Below, piece by piece: positions 1 to 7,549 of a DNA stretch of 64,000 nt. The first letter of the stretch is position 1. Every line of letters begins with the position of its first letter. Both the position numbers and the translations under genes were made by a program. Source of the stretch: Agrococcus sp. ProA11 (GTDB lineage: Bacteria; Actinomycetota; Actinomycetes; Actinomycetales; Microbacteriaceae); NCBI RefSeq assembly GCF_039880525.1, contig NZ_CP156989.1, forward strand, positions 2,356,001 to 2,420,000, in the 5' to 3' direction. The notes beneath the pieces were generated by a model. The model was not told the origin of the DNA, did no database searches, and saw only the letters and a list, made by a program, of their open reading frames with translations.

Positions 1-570
1 CGACATGGCCACACCGTCGCTCTCGCGCACCGTGGGTACGCCGACGATCTCGACCGGCAGGTTCAGGTCGCGCACCATGCGGCGCACGAGGAAGAGCTGC
101 TGCGCATCCTTCTCGCCGAAGCACGCCACATCCGGCGTGACGATCGAGAGCAGCTTCGTGACCACGGTCAACACCCCGTCGAAGTGCCCGGGGCGGCTGC
201 GGCCCTCGAGCACCGTGCCGAGGTGGCCGGCAGTGACGACGGTGGCGCTGCGGCCATCCGGGTACATCTCGTCGTCCTCGGGCATGAAGATCGCCTCGGC
301 GCCGAGCACGATGAGCTGCGCGGTGTCGGTGTCGGGCGTGCGCGGGTAGCGCTCGAGATCCTCGTGGGGGCCGAACTGCATCGGGTTGACGAAGACGGAG
401 GCGATGACGGTGTCGGCATGCGTGCGGGCAGCGCGCACGAGCGCCAGGTGCCCCTCGTGCAGCGCGCCCATGGTGGGCACGAGCGCGACGCGGCGGCCCG
501 CGGCCCGCTCGCTCGCGACGAACGCCCGCATCTGCTCGATGGTCGTCAGGGTCTGGGTGGCTACAGGCAC
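1..570 (-). CDS. panC: pantoate--beta-alanine ligase, 3' end outside window
   Basis: PanC makes pantothenate from pantoate, beta-alanine and ATP in the cytoplasm, the last step before coenzyme A synthesis. The reverse strand reads [16 protein letters not shown], then the nucleotide-binding [13 protein letters not shown] block (HxGH motif) and [14 protein letters not shown], all diagnostic of PanC. About 190 residues are visible and the C-terminal third lies beyond position 1. The start is GTG at 570; no ATG is in frame upstream before it. It lies downstream of the DUF2520 gene, a usual actinobacterial pairing, and a 67-bp palindromic repeat separates the two. Confidence 0.95.
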   Translation of the reverse strand, partial: MPVATQTLTTIEQMRAFVASERAAGRRVALVPTMGALHEGHLALVRAARTHADTVIASVFVNPMQFGPHEDLERYPRTPDTDTAQLIVLGAEAIFMPEDDEMYPDGRSATVVTAGHLGTVLEGRSRPGHFDGVLTVVTKLLSIVTPDVACFGEKDAQQLFLVRRMVRDLNLPVEIVGVPTVRESDGVAMS

Positions 571-612
571 CAGGACAGGATAGGCGGGCTCGGGCGGACC
601 CCGCGCCGCCAC

Positions 613-679
613 CCGTCGACCGGGCCTGTGGTCCGGCAACGCGATATTCGCGTCGCCGCGCCACGGAACCGGTTGACGG
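613..679. repeat. 67-bp palindromic repeat, copy 1
   Basis: Outer arms CCGTCGACCGG and CCGGTTGACGG are near-perfect inverted repeats, with inner GGCCTGTGG and CGCCACGG also roughly complementary. An element of exactly the same length and about 80 percent identity lies at 43580-43646. It sits in the gap between the DUF2520 gene and panC. Both the extra copy and the dyad symmetry suggest a REP-like intergenic element. Confidence 0.75.
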
Positions 680-685
680 ACGGGG

Positions 686-1381
686 TCAAGGCTCGATGGG
701 CGGGTCGGGGTAGCGCGACAGCGCCGTCTCGACTGCGGAGCGCACGACGCCGCCCAGCACCCGCGACGGTCGTTCCACGCCGATCTCGTGCAGCTGGCGC
801 ATGGCGTGGGCGACCACCCCGTCGGCGAACTCCCGCGCTGCGGCGACCGCCTCGGCGTATGCGGCACGATCCGATTCGTCGACGATGATCGGCTCCGCGC
901 CCATCTCGACCGCCAGCGCTTGCCCGATCGGCAGCACGGGGCCGGGTGCTGTGACCGCGATGGTCGCCTCCAGCAGGCGCGACAGGTCGAGCGTGGTGCC
1001 GGTGAACGTCATCGCGGGGTGCAGGGCGATCGGGATCGCTCCGCGCTCGAGCGCGGGGCGCAGCACCTCGATCCCGTGCTCGGCCGCGGTGTGCACGACG
1101 AGCTGGCCCGGCTGCCACGCGCCGGTCGCGGCGAGCCCGGCGACGAGGTCTGCGAGCGCATCGGTCGGCACGGCGAGCAGCACCAGCTCGCTGCGCTCGA
1201 TGATCGTGGGGATGTCGAGGATCGCGACACCCGGAAGCATCGCTTCCGCGCGCTCGATCGCATCGTCGCCGGTCGCGTCAATGCCGATGATCGCGTGTCC
1301 GGCGCCAGCGAGCGCTGCCGCGAGCACCGGGCCGACGCGGCCGGCGCCGATGACGCCGACGCCGAGCCTGCCGGGCTTCAT
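686..1381 (-). CDS. DUF2520 / Rossmann-fold oxidoreductase-like protein
   Basis: This 231-residue protein opens with [15 protein letters not shown], a dinucleotide-binding GxGxxG loop at residues 7-12. The C-terminal helical part contains HPAMTFTG and the long helices typical of the DUF2520 family, which resembles 6-phosphogluconate dehydrogenase/ketopantoate reductase folds. The family is regularly coded beside panC in Actinobacteria, so a role linked to pantothenate or coenzyme A is often suggested, but no reaction has been shown from this sequence. The start ATG at 1381 overlaps the stop of the upstream PH-domain gene (ATGA), so the two are translationally coupled. Confidence 0.85.
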   Translation of the reverse strand: MKPGRLGVGVIGAGRVGPVLAAALAGAGHAIIGIDATGDDAIERAEAMLPGVAILDIPTIIERSELVLLAVPTDALADLVAGLAATGAWQPGQLVVHTAAEHGIEVLRPALERGAIPIALHPAMTFTGTTLDLSRLLEATIAVTAPGPVLPIGQALAVEMGAEPIIVDESDRAAYAEAVAAAREFADGVVAHAMRQLHEIGVERPSRVLGGVVRSAVETALSRYPDPPIEP

Positions 1382-3237
1382 CGCTGCTCGTCCGGGGTCG
1401 AGTCGTGCCGGTCGGACTCGGGCGGCGGCTGCTGCTCGAACGAAGGTGGCTGCTGCGGCGCCGGTGGCTGCCACGGCTGCGGGGGCGGGACGGGCTGCTG
1501 CCACTGCTGGGGCGGGCCAGGCTGCTGCCGCGGCTGCGGAGGCGGGCCCGGCTGCTGCCACTGCTGCGGAGGCACGCCCGGCTGCTGCCACTGCTGGGGC
1601 GGCGCGGGCGGCTGCCAGCCTGCCGGGGCGGGAGGCGCAGGCAGCACCGCGTGCCGCACGAGCGACGATGCCCACGACTCCGAGGCATCCGCCGCCATCG
1701 CCGCCTTCACCGTGCGCGACGCGTGCTCGAAGAGCGTGTGCGCGTCCTGCTGGTCGATGGCTCCGATGCCCGGCGAGAGCACCGTGTCTGGCACGTGAAA
1801 CTGCACGCGCGCGAGCCGCGCGGCGCCGTAGATCGGGCCCTGCTGCACCGCGATCGACTGCACTCGCGGCGCCGGCACCAGCTGCAGCGCGCGCCAGATG
1901 CGGCCGGTGCGCAGCAGGAAGGCTGCATCGTGCACGAAGAACCCGTTGCGCCGCACGGAGAACCAGCGGAAGATGCGGGCGCGCGGCGGGCTGACGACGA
2001 ATGCGTCGGGCGCCTGGCCGAACAGCCCCTGGTCGACCAGCGGCGAGTGCGCGAGCTCCGGCAGCACGAGGCCGATGACGGTGCGCACGTCGCGCAGATC
2101 GCCGACCGGCAGCAGGTAGCTCGCCATCTGCGAGTTCTGGCCGCCCTGGCCGGAGCCGTCGGACTTGATCCTGCCGGCGCGGGTGAACGTGACCTGCCAC
2201 CAGCCGAACGGCCGCCACAGCAGCGGCTGCTTGACCTGCAGCGCGAAGATGCGCCCCGGCGGCAGGATCTCGGTGGTCGTCGACGCCAGGCCGTAGGCGA
2301 GGCGGATGCCGTCGGGCGTCGCGGCGATCGAGTAGCGCAGCTTCGCACCCAGCGACCGCATGCCGGCGGCGAAGAACGCGATCGCGGCCGGCAGCACCGC
2401 GAAGAGCGCCCACCACTGCTGGAAGCCGAACACCACCACGAGCGTGCCGATCATGTAGAGCACCGCCCAGACGATCCAGCCGTCGAGCAGCGACGAGAGC
2501 ACGATGCGCTGGACGGGGATGCGCACGAGCGAGTCGGGCGCGAGGTGCGCGATCTCGGCGTCAGGGCGCAGGAGGTCGCCCACCAGGCCGCCGCCGGCGG
2601 CGAGCCGGCGCTCCGCGGCGAGGCGCTCGTTGTCGGCGGCGGAGCGGCCGGAGGCTCGGTTGAGGATCTCGTACCGCAGCGCATCCGCCACCGACGAGCG
2701 CAGGTAGTTGAGGTCGACGTTGGAGTCGTTGCCTGCCTGCTGCACCTCGAACTTGCAGGCGCCCAGCAGGCGCGCGAACCACGGCTTCTGGATGTTGATG
2801 GCCTGGATCCGCGAGAGCGGCGCTCGGCGGTGCTTGCGCACGAAGATGCCCTGCTCCACCTCGACCGACTCGCCCGTGATGCGGAACCGGTGCACGCGCC
2901 AGCCGGCCCAGAACAGCGCGATGAGCACCAGCACGAGCACGATCACACCCAGCGTCACCCACAGCAGCTGGCTGACGATGAAGTCGGCGAACGGATCCTG
3001 TGCCCACTCCCCGTCGAACTCGTCCGGCACGAAGATCGCGATGAGCCGGTCGCGGAAGATCGAGAAGAGGATGCCGAGAAAGATGATGAGCGACAGGCCG
3101 CCGCGCAGCAGCGGGGTGGCGGGGTGCAGCCGGTGCCACTCGCCGTCGACCAGGTCGGCCGCCTCCGCGCGCGCCACCTGCGGCACCCGCGCGGCGTCGG
3201 CGGGAGGCGGCAGCTGCGGGCGGTGGGGGTCGGTCAC
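1378..3237 (-). CDS. PH domain-containing membrane protein (YdbT-like), Pro/Gln-rich tail
   Basis: The 619-residue protein has membrane segments near residues 45-63, 92-114 and a pair around 240-285, separated by bacterial PH (bPH2) domains; the first begins near 115 and contains RRAPLSRIQAINIQKPW, a family hallmark. Its partner upstream is the short PH protein, as in ydbS-ydbT pairs. Residues from about 545 onward form a low-complexity tail built of PPQQWQQPG-like units, probably cytoplasmic and disordered. Function of these pairs is not settled; membrane stress or secretion roles have been proposed. The start overlaps the upstream stop by four bases and the stop overlaps the DUF2520 start. 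Confidence 0.87.
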   Translation of the reverse strand: MTDPHRPQLPPPADAARVPQVARAEAADLVDGEWHRLHPATPLLRGGLSLIIFLGILFSIFRDRLIAIFVPDEFDGEWAQDPFADFIVSQLLWVTLGVIVLVLVLIALFWAGWRVHRFRITGESVEVEQGIFVRKHRRAPLSRIQAINIQKPWFARLLGACKFEVQQAGNDSNVDLNYLRSSVADALRYEILNRASGRSAADNERLAAERRLAAGGGLVGDLLRPDAEIAHLAPDSLVRIPVQRIVLSSLLDGWIVWAVLYMIGTLVVVFGFQQWWALFAVLPAAIAFFAAGMRSLGAKLRYSIAATPDGIRLAYGLASTTTEILPPGRIFALQVKQPLLWRPFGWWQVTFTRAGRIKSDGSGQGGQNSQMASYLLPVGDLRDVRTVIGLVLPELAHSPLVDQGLFGQAPDAFVVSPPRARIFRWFSVRRNGFFVHDAAFLLRTGRIWRALQLVPAPRVQSIAVQQGPIYGAARLARVQFHVPDTVLSPGIGAIDQQDAHTLFEHASRTVKAAMAADASESWASSLVRHAVLPAPPAPAGWQPPAPPQQWQQPGVPPQQWQQPGPPPQPRQQPGPPQQWQQPVPPPQPWQPPAPQQPPSFEQQPPPESDRHDSTPDEQR

Positions 3238-3728
3238 AGGCCGGCCCGCCGGGACTCCGAGACGGCGACCAGGTGGTCGCGCAGCTGCTCCGCCGACTCA
3301 CCGGGCATGCCGGGGATCGTGATCGCGCTGGAGGCGGCGGCCGTGATGAACTTCAGGGACTTGAGCCCGAACATCCGCTCGACCGGACCCTGCGTGATGT
3401 CGACGATCTGCATGCGGCCGTACGGCACCGCGACGAATCGGCGGAAGAGCATGCCGCGGCGCACGAGCAGATCGTCCTGCCGCTCCAGGTAGCCGATCGT
3501 GCGGGTGCGCAGGATCGAGAAGGTCACGCCGATGATGATGAGCACCACGGCGCCTGCGAGCGGCAGCCAGCCCCACCAGGGCATGTCGCCGTCGTTCGCG
3601 AGCCAGATCGGCACGGTGGCTCCCGCGCCGAGCACGAGCCACCACAGGACCGTGCTGACGGCTTCGACGCTCGCGTAGCGCATGCTGACGCGCTGCCACG
3701 GACCGGTGACCTCCAGGCGCTCTGCCAC
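3234..3728 (-). CDS. short PH domain-containing membrane protein (YdbS-like)
   Basis: This 164-residue protein has two hydrophobic helices at about residues 28-46 and 52-70, followed by one bPH2 domain with RRFVAVPYGRMQIVDITQGP and the closing ITAAASSA segment typical of the family. It forms a translationally coupled pair with the longer PH protein downstream (ATGA overlap at 3234-3237). The GTG start at 3728 is fixed by AGGAGG seven to eight bases upstream. The gene is divergent from the LCP gene across a 124-base promoter region. Confidence 0.88.
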   Translation of the reverse strand: MAERLEVTGPWQRVSMRYASVEAVSTVLWWLVLGAGATVPIWLANDGDMPWWGWLPLAGAVVLIIIGVTFSILRTRTIGYLERQDDLLVRRGMLFRRFVAVPYGRMQIVDITQGPVERMFGLKSLKFITAAASSAITIPGMPGESAEQLRDHLVAVSESRRAGL

Positions 3729-3840
3729 GGGTTCCTCCTGCTTCGATCTGGGTGCTCCTGCCGACGCGGCGGCGCGGGCGCGGACGACCGGATTCGGCCT
3801 GCTCTCAGGCTAGTGCGGCGAGGCTCCGTCGCAGTTCTGC

Positions 3841-3846
3841 GATACT
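3841..3846 (+). promoter_or_regulatory. -10 hexamer of a probably leaderless LCP gene
   Basis: TGCGATACT (an extended -10) ends exactly six bases before the GTG at 3853, and no Shine-Dalgarno sequence lies between. This spacing places the transcription start at the first base of the start codon. Confidence 0.5.
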
Positions 3847-3852
3847 GCCGCA

Positions 3853-4842
3853 GTGACAGAAGCGATCCCCAGGAAGCGCCACGTCGGCCGTTGGATCTCC
3901 GTGACCATCGTCGCCGTCATCGTGCTCGCGCTGCTGGCGGCGATCGGCTGGTACTTCCTGCGCATCAACCCCTCGGTGCAGCAAGTGGAGACGATCGAGA
4001 CCGCATTCCCCGAGGAGTCGCTCCGCCCTGAGGTCGTCGAGGGACCCTCGCAGCCGGTGAACGTGCTGCTGCTGGGCAGCGATTCGCGCGCCGAGGACGG
4101 CTCGCTGCTGACCGATCTCGGCGACCGCGCCGACACCATCCTGGTCGCGCACATCCCGCCGGACCGCCAGACGGTCCAGATCATGTCGATCATGCGCGAC
4201 TCCTGGATCGAGATCCCGGGCCACGGCATGGGCAAGGTCAACGGCGCGCTCTCGCTCGGCGGCGTGCCGCTCATGGTCCAGACCGTCGAGGGCCTCATCG
4301 ATCAGCGCATCGACCACGTCGCGATCATCGACTTCGAGGGCTTCGAGGGGCTCACGGAGGCGCTCGGCGGGGTCACCGTCGACAACGACCTCGCGTTCGC
4401 CGAGCGGGGCTACGACTTCCCGCAGGGCGACATCACCCTGCAGGGCGAGGAGGCGCTGGTCTATGTGCGGGCACGCTACCCGTTCAGCGACGGCGACTAC
4501 CAGCGCACCCACAACCAGCGCGCCTTCCTGCGCGGCATGATGTCGCAGCTGATGACGCGCGAGAACATGACCAACCCCAATCGGATCGCCGACATCTTCG
4601 CGACCGTCTCGCCGCACGTCGCGACCACCGACACCGTCGATCTCGGCACGGTGCTGTCGCTCGCCCCGTCGCTCGCCGGCATCAGCGGCTCAGAGATCCA
4701 GACCTTCACGATGCCGACGCTCGGCACCGGCATGGAGGGCTCGCAGTCGGTCGTCTACATCAACGAGGACGGGCTCGCCGAGGTGCAGGCCGCGTTCGAC
4801 GAGGAGTCGATGACGACCTTCCAGCCCGCGCCCGAGCGGTAG
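3853..4842 (+). CDS. LCP (LytR-CpsA-Psr) family protein
   Basis: LCP proteins transfer polyprenyl-phosphate-linked glycopolymers onto peptidoglycan outside the cell. The 329-residue chain has a short basic cytoplasmic start, one membrane helix at about 14-36, and the LCP domain from about 68 to 215: NVLLLGSDSRAEDG, then RADTILVAHI, then SIMRDSW, and the arginine-rich VYVRARYPFSDGDYQRTHNQR block that binds the pyrophosphate head. It has no LytR C-terminal extension. It is the only plus-strand gene between 1 and 13.5 kb and splits the conserved folate/pan cluster; its stop lies three bases from the stop of the convergent DUF3180 gene. Confidence 0.92.
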   Translation: MTEAIPRKRHVGRWISVTIVAVIVLALLAAIGWYFLRINPSVQQVETIETAFPEESLRPEVVEGPSQPVNVLLLGSDSRAEDGSLLTDLGDRADTILVAHIPPDRQTVQIMSIMRDSWIEIPGHGMGKVNGALSLGGVPLMVQTVEGLIDQRIDHVAIIDFEGFEGLTEALGGVTVDNDLAFAERGYDFPQGDITLQGEEALVYVRARYPFSDGDYQRTHNQRAFLRGMMSQLMTRENMTNPNRIADIFATVSPHVATTDTVDLGTVLSLAPSLAGISGSEIQTFTMPTLGTGMEGSQSVVYINEDGLAEVQAAFDEESMTTFQPAPER

Positions 4843-4845
4843 GGA

Positions 4846-5310
4846 TCAGGCGGGGCTGCCCGCCACCGCGGCGCCGTCGTCGTCATCGGGCGGGAGCACG
4901 CACCAGTGCTCGGCCAGCAGTCCCGCGATGAGCTGCACCAGTCCACCGACGGCGACGACCGCGACGGCGACCACCGCGTCGGTCGCCACGACCGAGCGGG
5001 TGAGGAAGAAGCCCAGCGCGCCGAGGGCGGCGCCGCCGAGCATGGCGCCCACGAGCGAGGAAGCTTTCGCGAAGCCCAGCGCGGCGGTCGCATGGCGGTA
5101 GTCGATGCGTCGCTTGCCCTGCGCCGCCTGCCGCACCGGCCAGGCGAGCACGAGCAGCACCGCGCCGAGCAGCATGAGCGCAACGCCGAGCGTCACCGGC
5201 GGCACCACGGCCACGCGCCCGCTCATCACGAGCATGCCCTCGAGCAGCCACGCGATCGCGCCGGCGACGAGGGCGGTGAGCAGCACGGTTGCGGCGCTCG
5301 TGCGTGTCAC
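4846..5310 (-). CDS. DUF3180 family membrane protein
   Basis: The 154-residue protein has four hydrophobic helices and matches the actinobacterial DUF3180 family, which is nearly always coded right after folK. The start is GTG at 5310, sharing GTGA with the folK stop; longer readings extend only into the folK gene. The segment RIDYRHATAALGFAKASSLVGA between helices two and three is a family hallmark. Its function is unknown; location beside folate genes could mean transport or simply conserved synteny. Confidence 0.88.
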   Translation of the reverse strand: MTRTSAATVLLTALVAGAIAWLLEGMLVMSGRVAVVPPVTLGVALMLLGAVLLVLAWPVRQAAQGKRRIDYRHATAALGFAKASSLVGAMLGGAALGALGFFLTRSVVATDAVVAVAVVAVGGLVQLIAGLLAEHWCVLPPDDDDGAAVAGSPA

Positions 5311-5810
5311 GCGAGCCTCCAGACGTCGCCGTCGACGTAGTCGGCCAGCTCCGCGATCGGGCCGTGCCCGGGCAGCTCGGCGTCGGGTTCCAGCTCCAGC
5401 CACGGCTGCAGCACGAACTGCCGCTGGTGCGCGCGCGGATGCGGCAGCACCAACCGGTCCTCCGCGTGCTCGATGCCGCCCATCGACACGATGTCGATGT
5501 CGATCGTGCGGCTGGCCCAGCGCCGTTCGCGGGTGCGGCCCAGCGCGTCCTCGACCGCCTGCAGCGCGTCGAGCAGATCGACGGGCTCCATCGGCGTGCC
5601 CACCATCAGGATGATGTTCACGTAGTCGGGCGAGAGCCCCTCGCCATCGGGGTGCCAGGAGGGCGACTCCCAGGCGCTCGAGCGCCCGAGCACGCGGATG
5701 CCGTCGATCGCATCGATGGCGCGGACGGCGGCGTCGATGGTGGCGACGCGATCGCCGAGGTTCGCGCCGAGCGATAGCACGGCACGACGCTCGAGGCCGA
5801 ATCTCACCAC
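5307..5810 (-). CDS. folK: HPPK, 6-hydroxymethyl-dihydropterin pyrophosphokinase
   Basis: FolK transfers pyrophosphate from ATP to 6-hydroxymethyl-7,8-dihydropterin, giving the substrate of dihydropteroate synthase. The 167-residue protein has LSLGANLGDR at the N-terminus, the RERRWASRTIDIDIVSMGG loop with the Mg-binding DIDI, and LPHPRAHQRQFVLQPW near the end. All are standard HPPK motifs. The GTG start at 5810 overlaps the end of the fused folP-folB gene by seven bases, and its stop overlaps the DUF3180 start. Confidence 0.96.
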   Translation of the reverse strand: MVRFGLERRAVLSLGANLGDRVATIDAAVRAIDAIDGIRVLGRSSAWESPSWHPDGEGLSPDYVNIILMVGTPMEPVDLLDALQAVEDALGRTRERRWASRTIDIDIVSMGGIEHAEDRLVLPHPRAHQRQFVLQPWLELEPDAELPGHGPIAELADYVDGDVWRLA

Positions 5811-6982
5811 GGCCTGACCCGGCCCAGGCTCACCGAGACGTCGGCGAACGGCACGCCCACCGGCGCGTGCGGCTTGTGCACCGTCACGTGCGCGGCGTCG
5901 ACGAGCGGATGCTGCATGCAGAGCTCGACGAGCCGAACCGCGAGCGTCTCGATCAGGTCGACCGGGTCGCGCTCGACGGCCGCGACGATACGCTGCGCGA
6001 GCTCGCCGTAGTGCACCGTGTCGGCGACGCGGTCGGTCCGCGCGGCCGCACCGACCCGCACCGAGAGGTCGACGTCGATGACGAACTCCTGCCCGTCGCG
6101 GCGCTCCTCGGCCAGCACCCCGTGGTGGCCGAAGGCCCGGATGCCCTCGAGCCGGATCGAGCCGCGGTCGGCGTCGTTGTCGGCGCTCGAGCGGCTGGCC
6201 GCCTCCACCGCTTCCAGCGCTCGCAGCGCGGCGACCGTCGACGACACATCGTGCACGCGCACCGCGCTCGCGCCCGACTGGACGGCAAGCACGCTGGTCA
6301 CGGCGGTGAGGCCGTCGCGCTCGTCGGCCGCGGCACCCTCCGGCAGCAGCGCGCCGAGGAAGCGCTTGCGGCTCGTGCCGACCAGCACCGGCAGCGACAG
6401 GCCCGTCAGGCGACGCAGCTGCGCGAGCAGCCGCCAGTTGTCGTCGGGAACCTTGGAGAACCCGAACCCCGGGTCGATGAGGATCCGGTCGCGGCCGATC
6501 CCGGCAGCTTCGGCGGCCGCAACGCGCTCGACGAGGTGACGCGCGACCTCCTCCACCACGTCCTCGTACGCGGTGTCCACCGTGACGTCGATGCCGCGCG
6601 AGTGCATGAGCACGATGCGGGCGCCGCTGCCCGCCACCGTGCGCAGCATCTCGGGGTCATGCAGGCCTGCCGTGACGTCGTTGACGATCTCGGCGCCCGC
6701 TGCCACGGCAGCGCGGCCAGTTGCGGCGTGGATCGTGTCCACCGAGACGCGCACGCCCTCGCGCACGAGCGCCTCCACGACGGGCAGGATGCGCGCGAGC
6801 TCCTCGCTCGGGTCGATCGGCTCGGCGCCGGGCCGGGTGGACTCACCGCCGATGTCGATCACATCCGCGCCCTGCGCCAGCAGGCGCCGGGCGTGCGCGA
6901 TCGCGGCCCCCGGGTCGACGAAGCGACCGCCGTCGCTGAACGAATCCGGCGTGACGTTCAGGATGCCCCAGACCTCGGTCAT
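5804..6982 (-). CDS. folP-folB: fused dihydropteroate synthase / dihydroneopterin aldolase
   Basis: One 392-residue chain carries two folate enzymes. Residues 1 to about 265 are dihydropteroate synthase: NVTPDSFSDGG (9-19), DIGGESTRPGA (43-53), NDV (101-103), IDPGFGF (169-175), GTSRKRFLG (202-210). Residues 275-392 are dihydroneopterin aldolase: LEGIRAFGHHGV, E293 region ERRDGQEF, VHYGELA with Tyr325, and VHKPHAPVGVPFADV with the catalytic Lys370. A polar 10-residue linker joins them and no stop or start signal with a ribosome site separates them. The two enzymes are not consecutive steps, because HPPK acts between them, so channelling would need FolK as partner. Separate genes are usual. Confidence 0.93.
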   Translation of the reverse strand: MTEVWGILNVTPDSFSDGGRFVDPGAAIAHARRLLAQGADVIDIGGESTRPGAEPIDPSEELARILPVVEALVREGVRVSVDTIHAATGRAAVAAGAEIVNDVTAGLHDPEMLRTVAGSGARIVLMHSRGIDVTVDTAYEDVVEEVARHLVERVAAAEAAGIGRDRILIDPGFGFSKVPDDNWRLLAQLRRLTGLSLPVLVGTSRKRFLGALLPEGAAADERDGLTAVTSVLAVQSGASAVRVHDVSSTVAALRALEAVEAASRSSADNDADRGSIRLEGIRAFGHHGVLAEERRDGQEFVIDVDLSVRVGAAARTDRVADTVHYGELAQRIVAAVERDPVDLIETLAVRLVELCMQHPLVDAAHVTVHKPHAPVGVPFADVSVSLGRVRPW

Positions 6983-7549
6983 CTATCTGCGCTCCCCGAT
7001 CAGCGCCATGATCTCGGCGCGCTCGATGGGCTTCGCGAGCTCACCGCGGCTGGCCATCGTCACCGTGGTCGACTTCGCCTGCCGCTGCCCGCGCGCCGCG
7101 ACGCATCCGTGCGCGGCCTCGACGACGACGAGCACCCCGCGCGGCTCGAGACCGACCTCGAGCGCGTCGGCGATCTCGTCGGTGAGCCGCTCCTGGATCT
7201 GCGGTCGGGAGGCGACGACATCGACCACGGCGGGGATGCGCCCAAGACCGGTGATGCGGTCGCCCGGCAGGTAGGCGACGTGTGCGACCCCCGTGAACGG
7301 GAGCAGGTGGTGCTCGCACATCGAGCGGAACTCGATGTCGCGCAGCAGCACGAGCTCGCCCGTCTCCCCCTCCAGCCCGAGCGTGTCGAGCTGGGCGGTG
7401 GGGTCGACGCCGACGCCCGCGAAGTACTCGCCGTAGGCGGTCGCGACGCGCCGCGGCGTGTCCGTGAGGCCCTCGCGTCCGGGGTCGTCGCCGATCGCTG
7501 CCAGAAGTTCGCGGACGGCGGCTTCAACGCGCTCGCGATCGACCGCCAT
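6983..7549 (-). CDS. folE: GTP cyclohydrolase I
   Basis: FolE converts GTP to dihydroneopterin triphosphate, the first folate step. The 188-residue protein contains FRSMCEHHLLPFTGVAH (zinc Cys and His plus the catalytic His), GRIPAVVDVVASRPQIQERLT and AAHGCVAARG with the second zinc Cys. The start ATG at 7549 overlaps the ftsH stop by one base (TGATG); an upstream reading would run inside ftsH. Its TAG stop directly abuts the folP-folB ATG. Length and motifs are normal. Confidence 0.97.
   Translation of the reverse strand: MAVDRERVEAAVRELLAAIGDDPGREGLTDTPRRVATAYGEYFAGVGVDPTAQLDTLGLEGETGELVLLRDIEFRSMCEHHLLPFTGVAHVAYLPGDRITGLGRIPAVVDVVASRPQIQERLTDEIADALEVGLEPRGVLVVVEAAHGCVAARGQRQAKSTTVTMASRGELAKPIERAEIMALIGERR

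Noticed and set aside
1430-1610. Regular repeats that could be read as a CRISPR or minisatellite
   Set aside because: They are codon-level repeats of the Pro/Gln tail in a coding frame, with no spacers of constant length. No CRISPR array or cas gene is present in the window.
6160-6190. Frameshift explanation of the FolP-FolB fusion
   Set aside because: Both domains are complete and in one frame with a plausible linker; no lost stop or ribosome site is visible at the junction.
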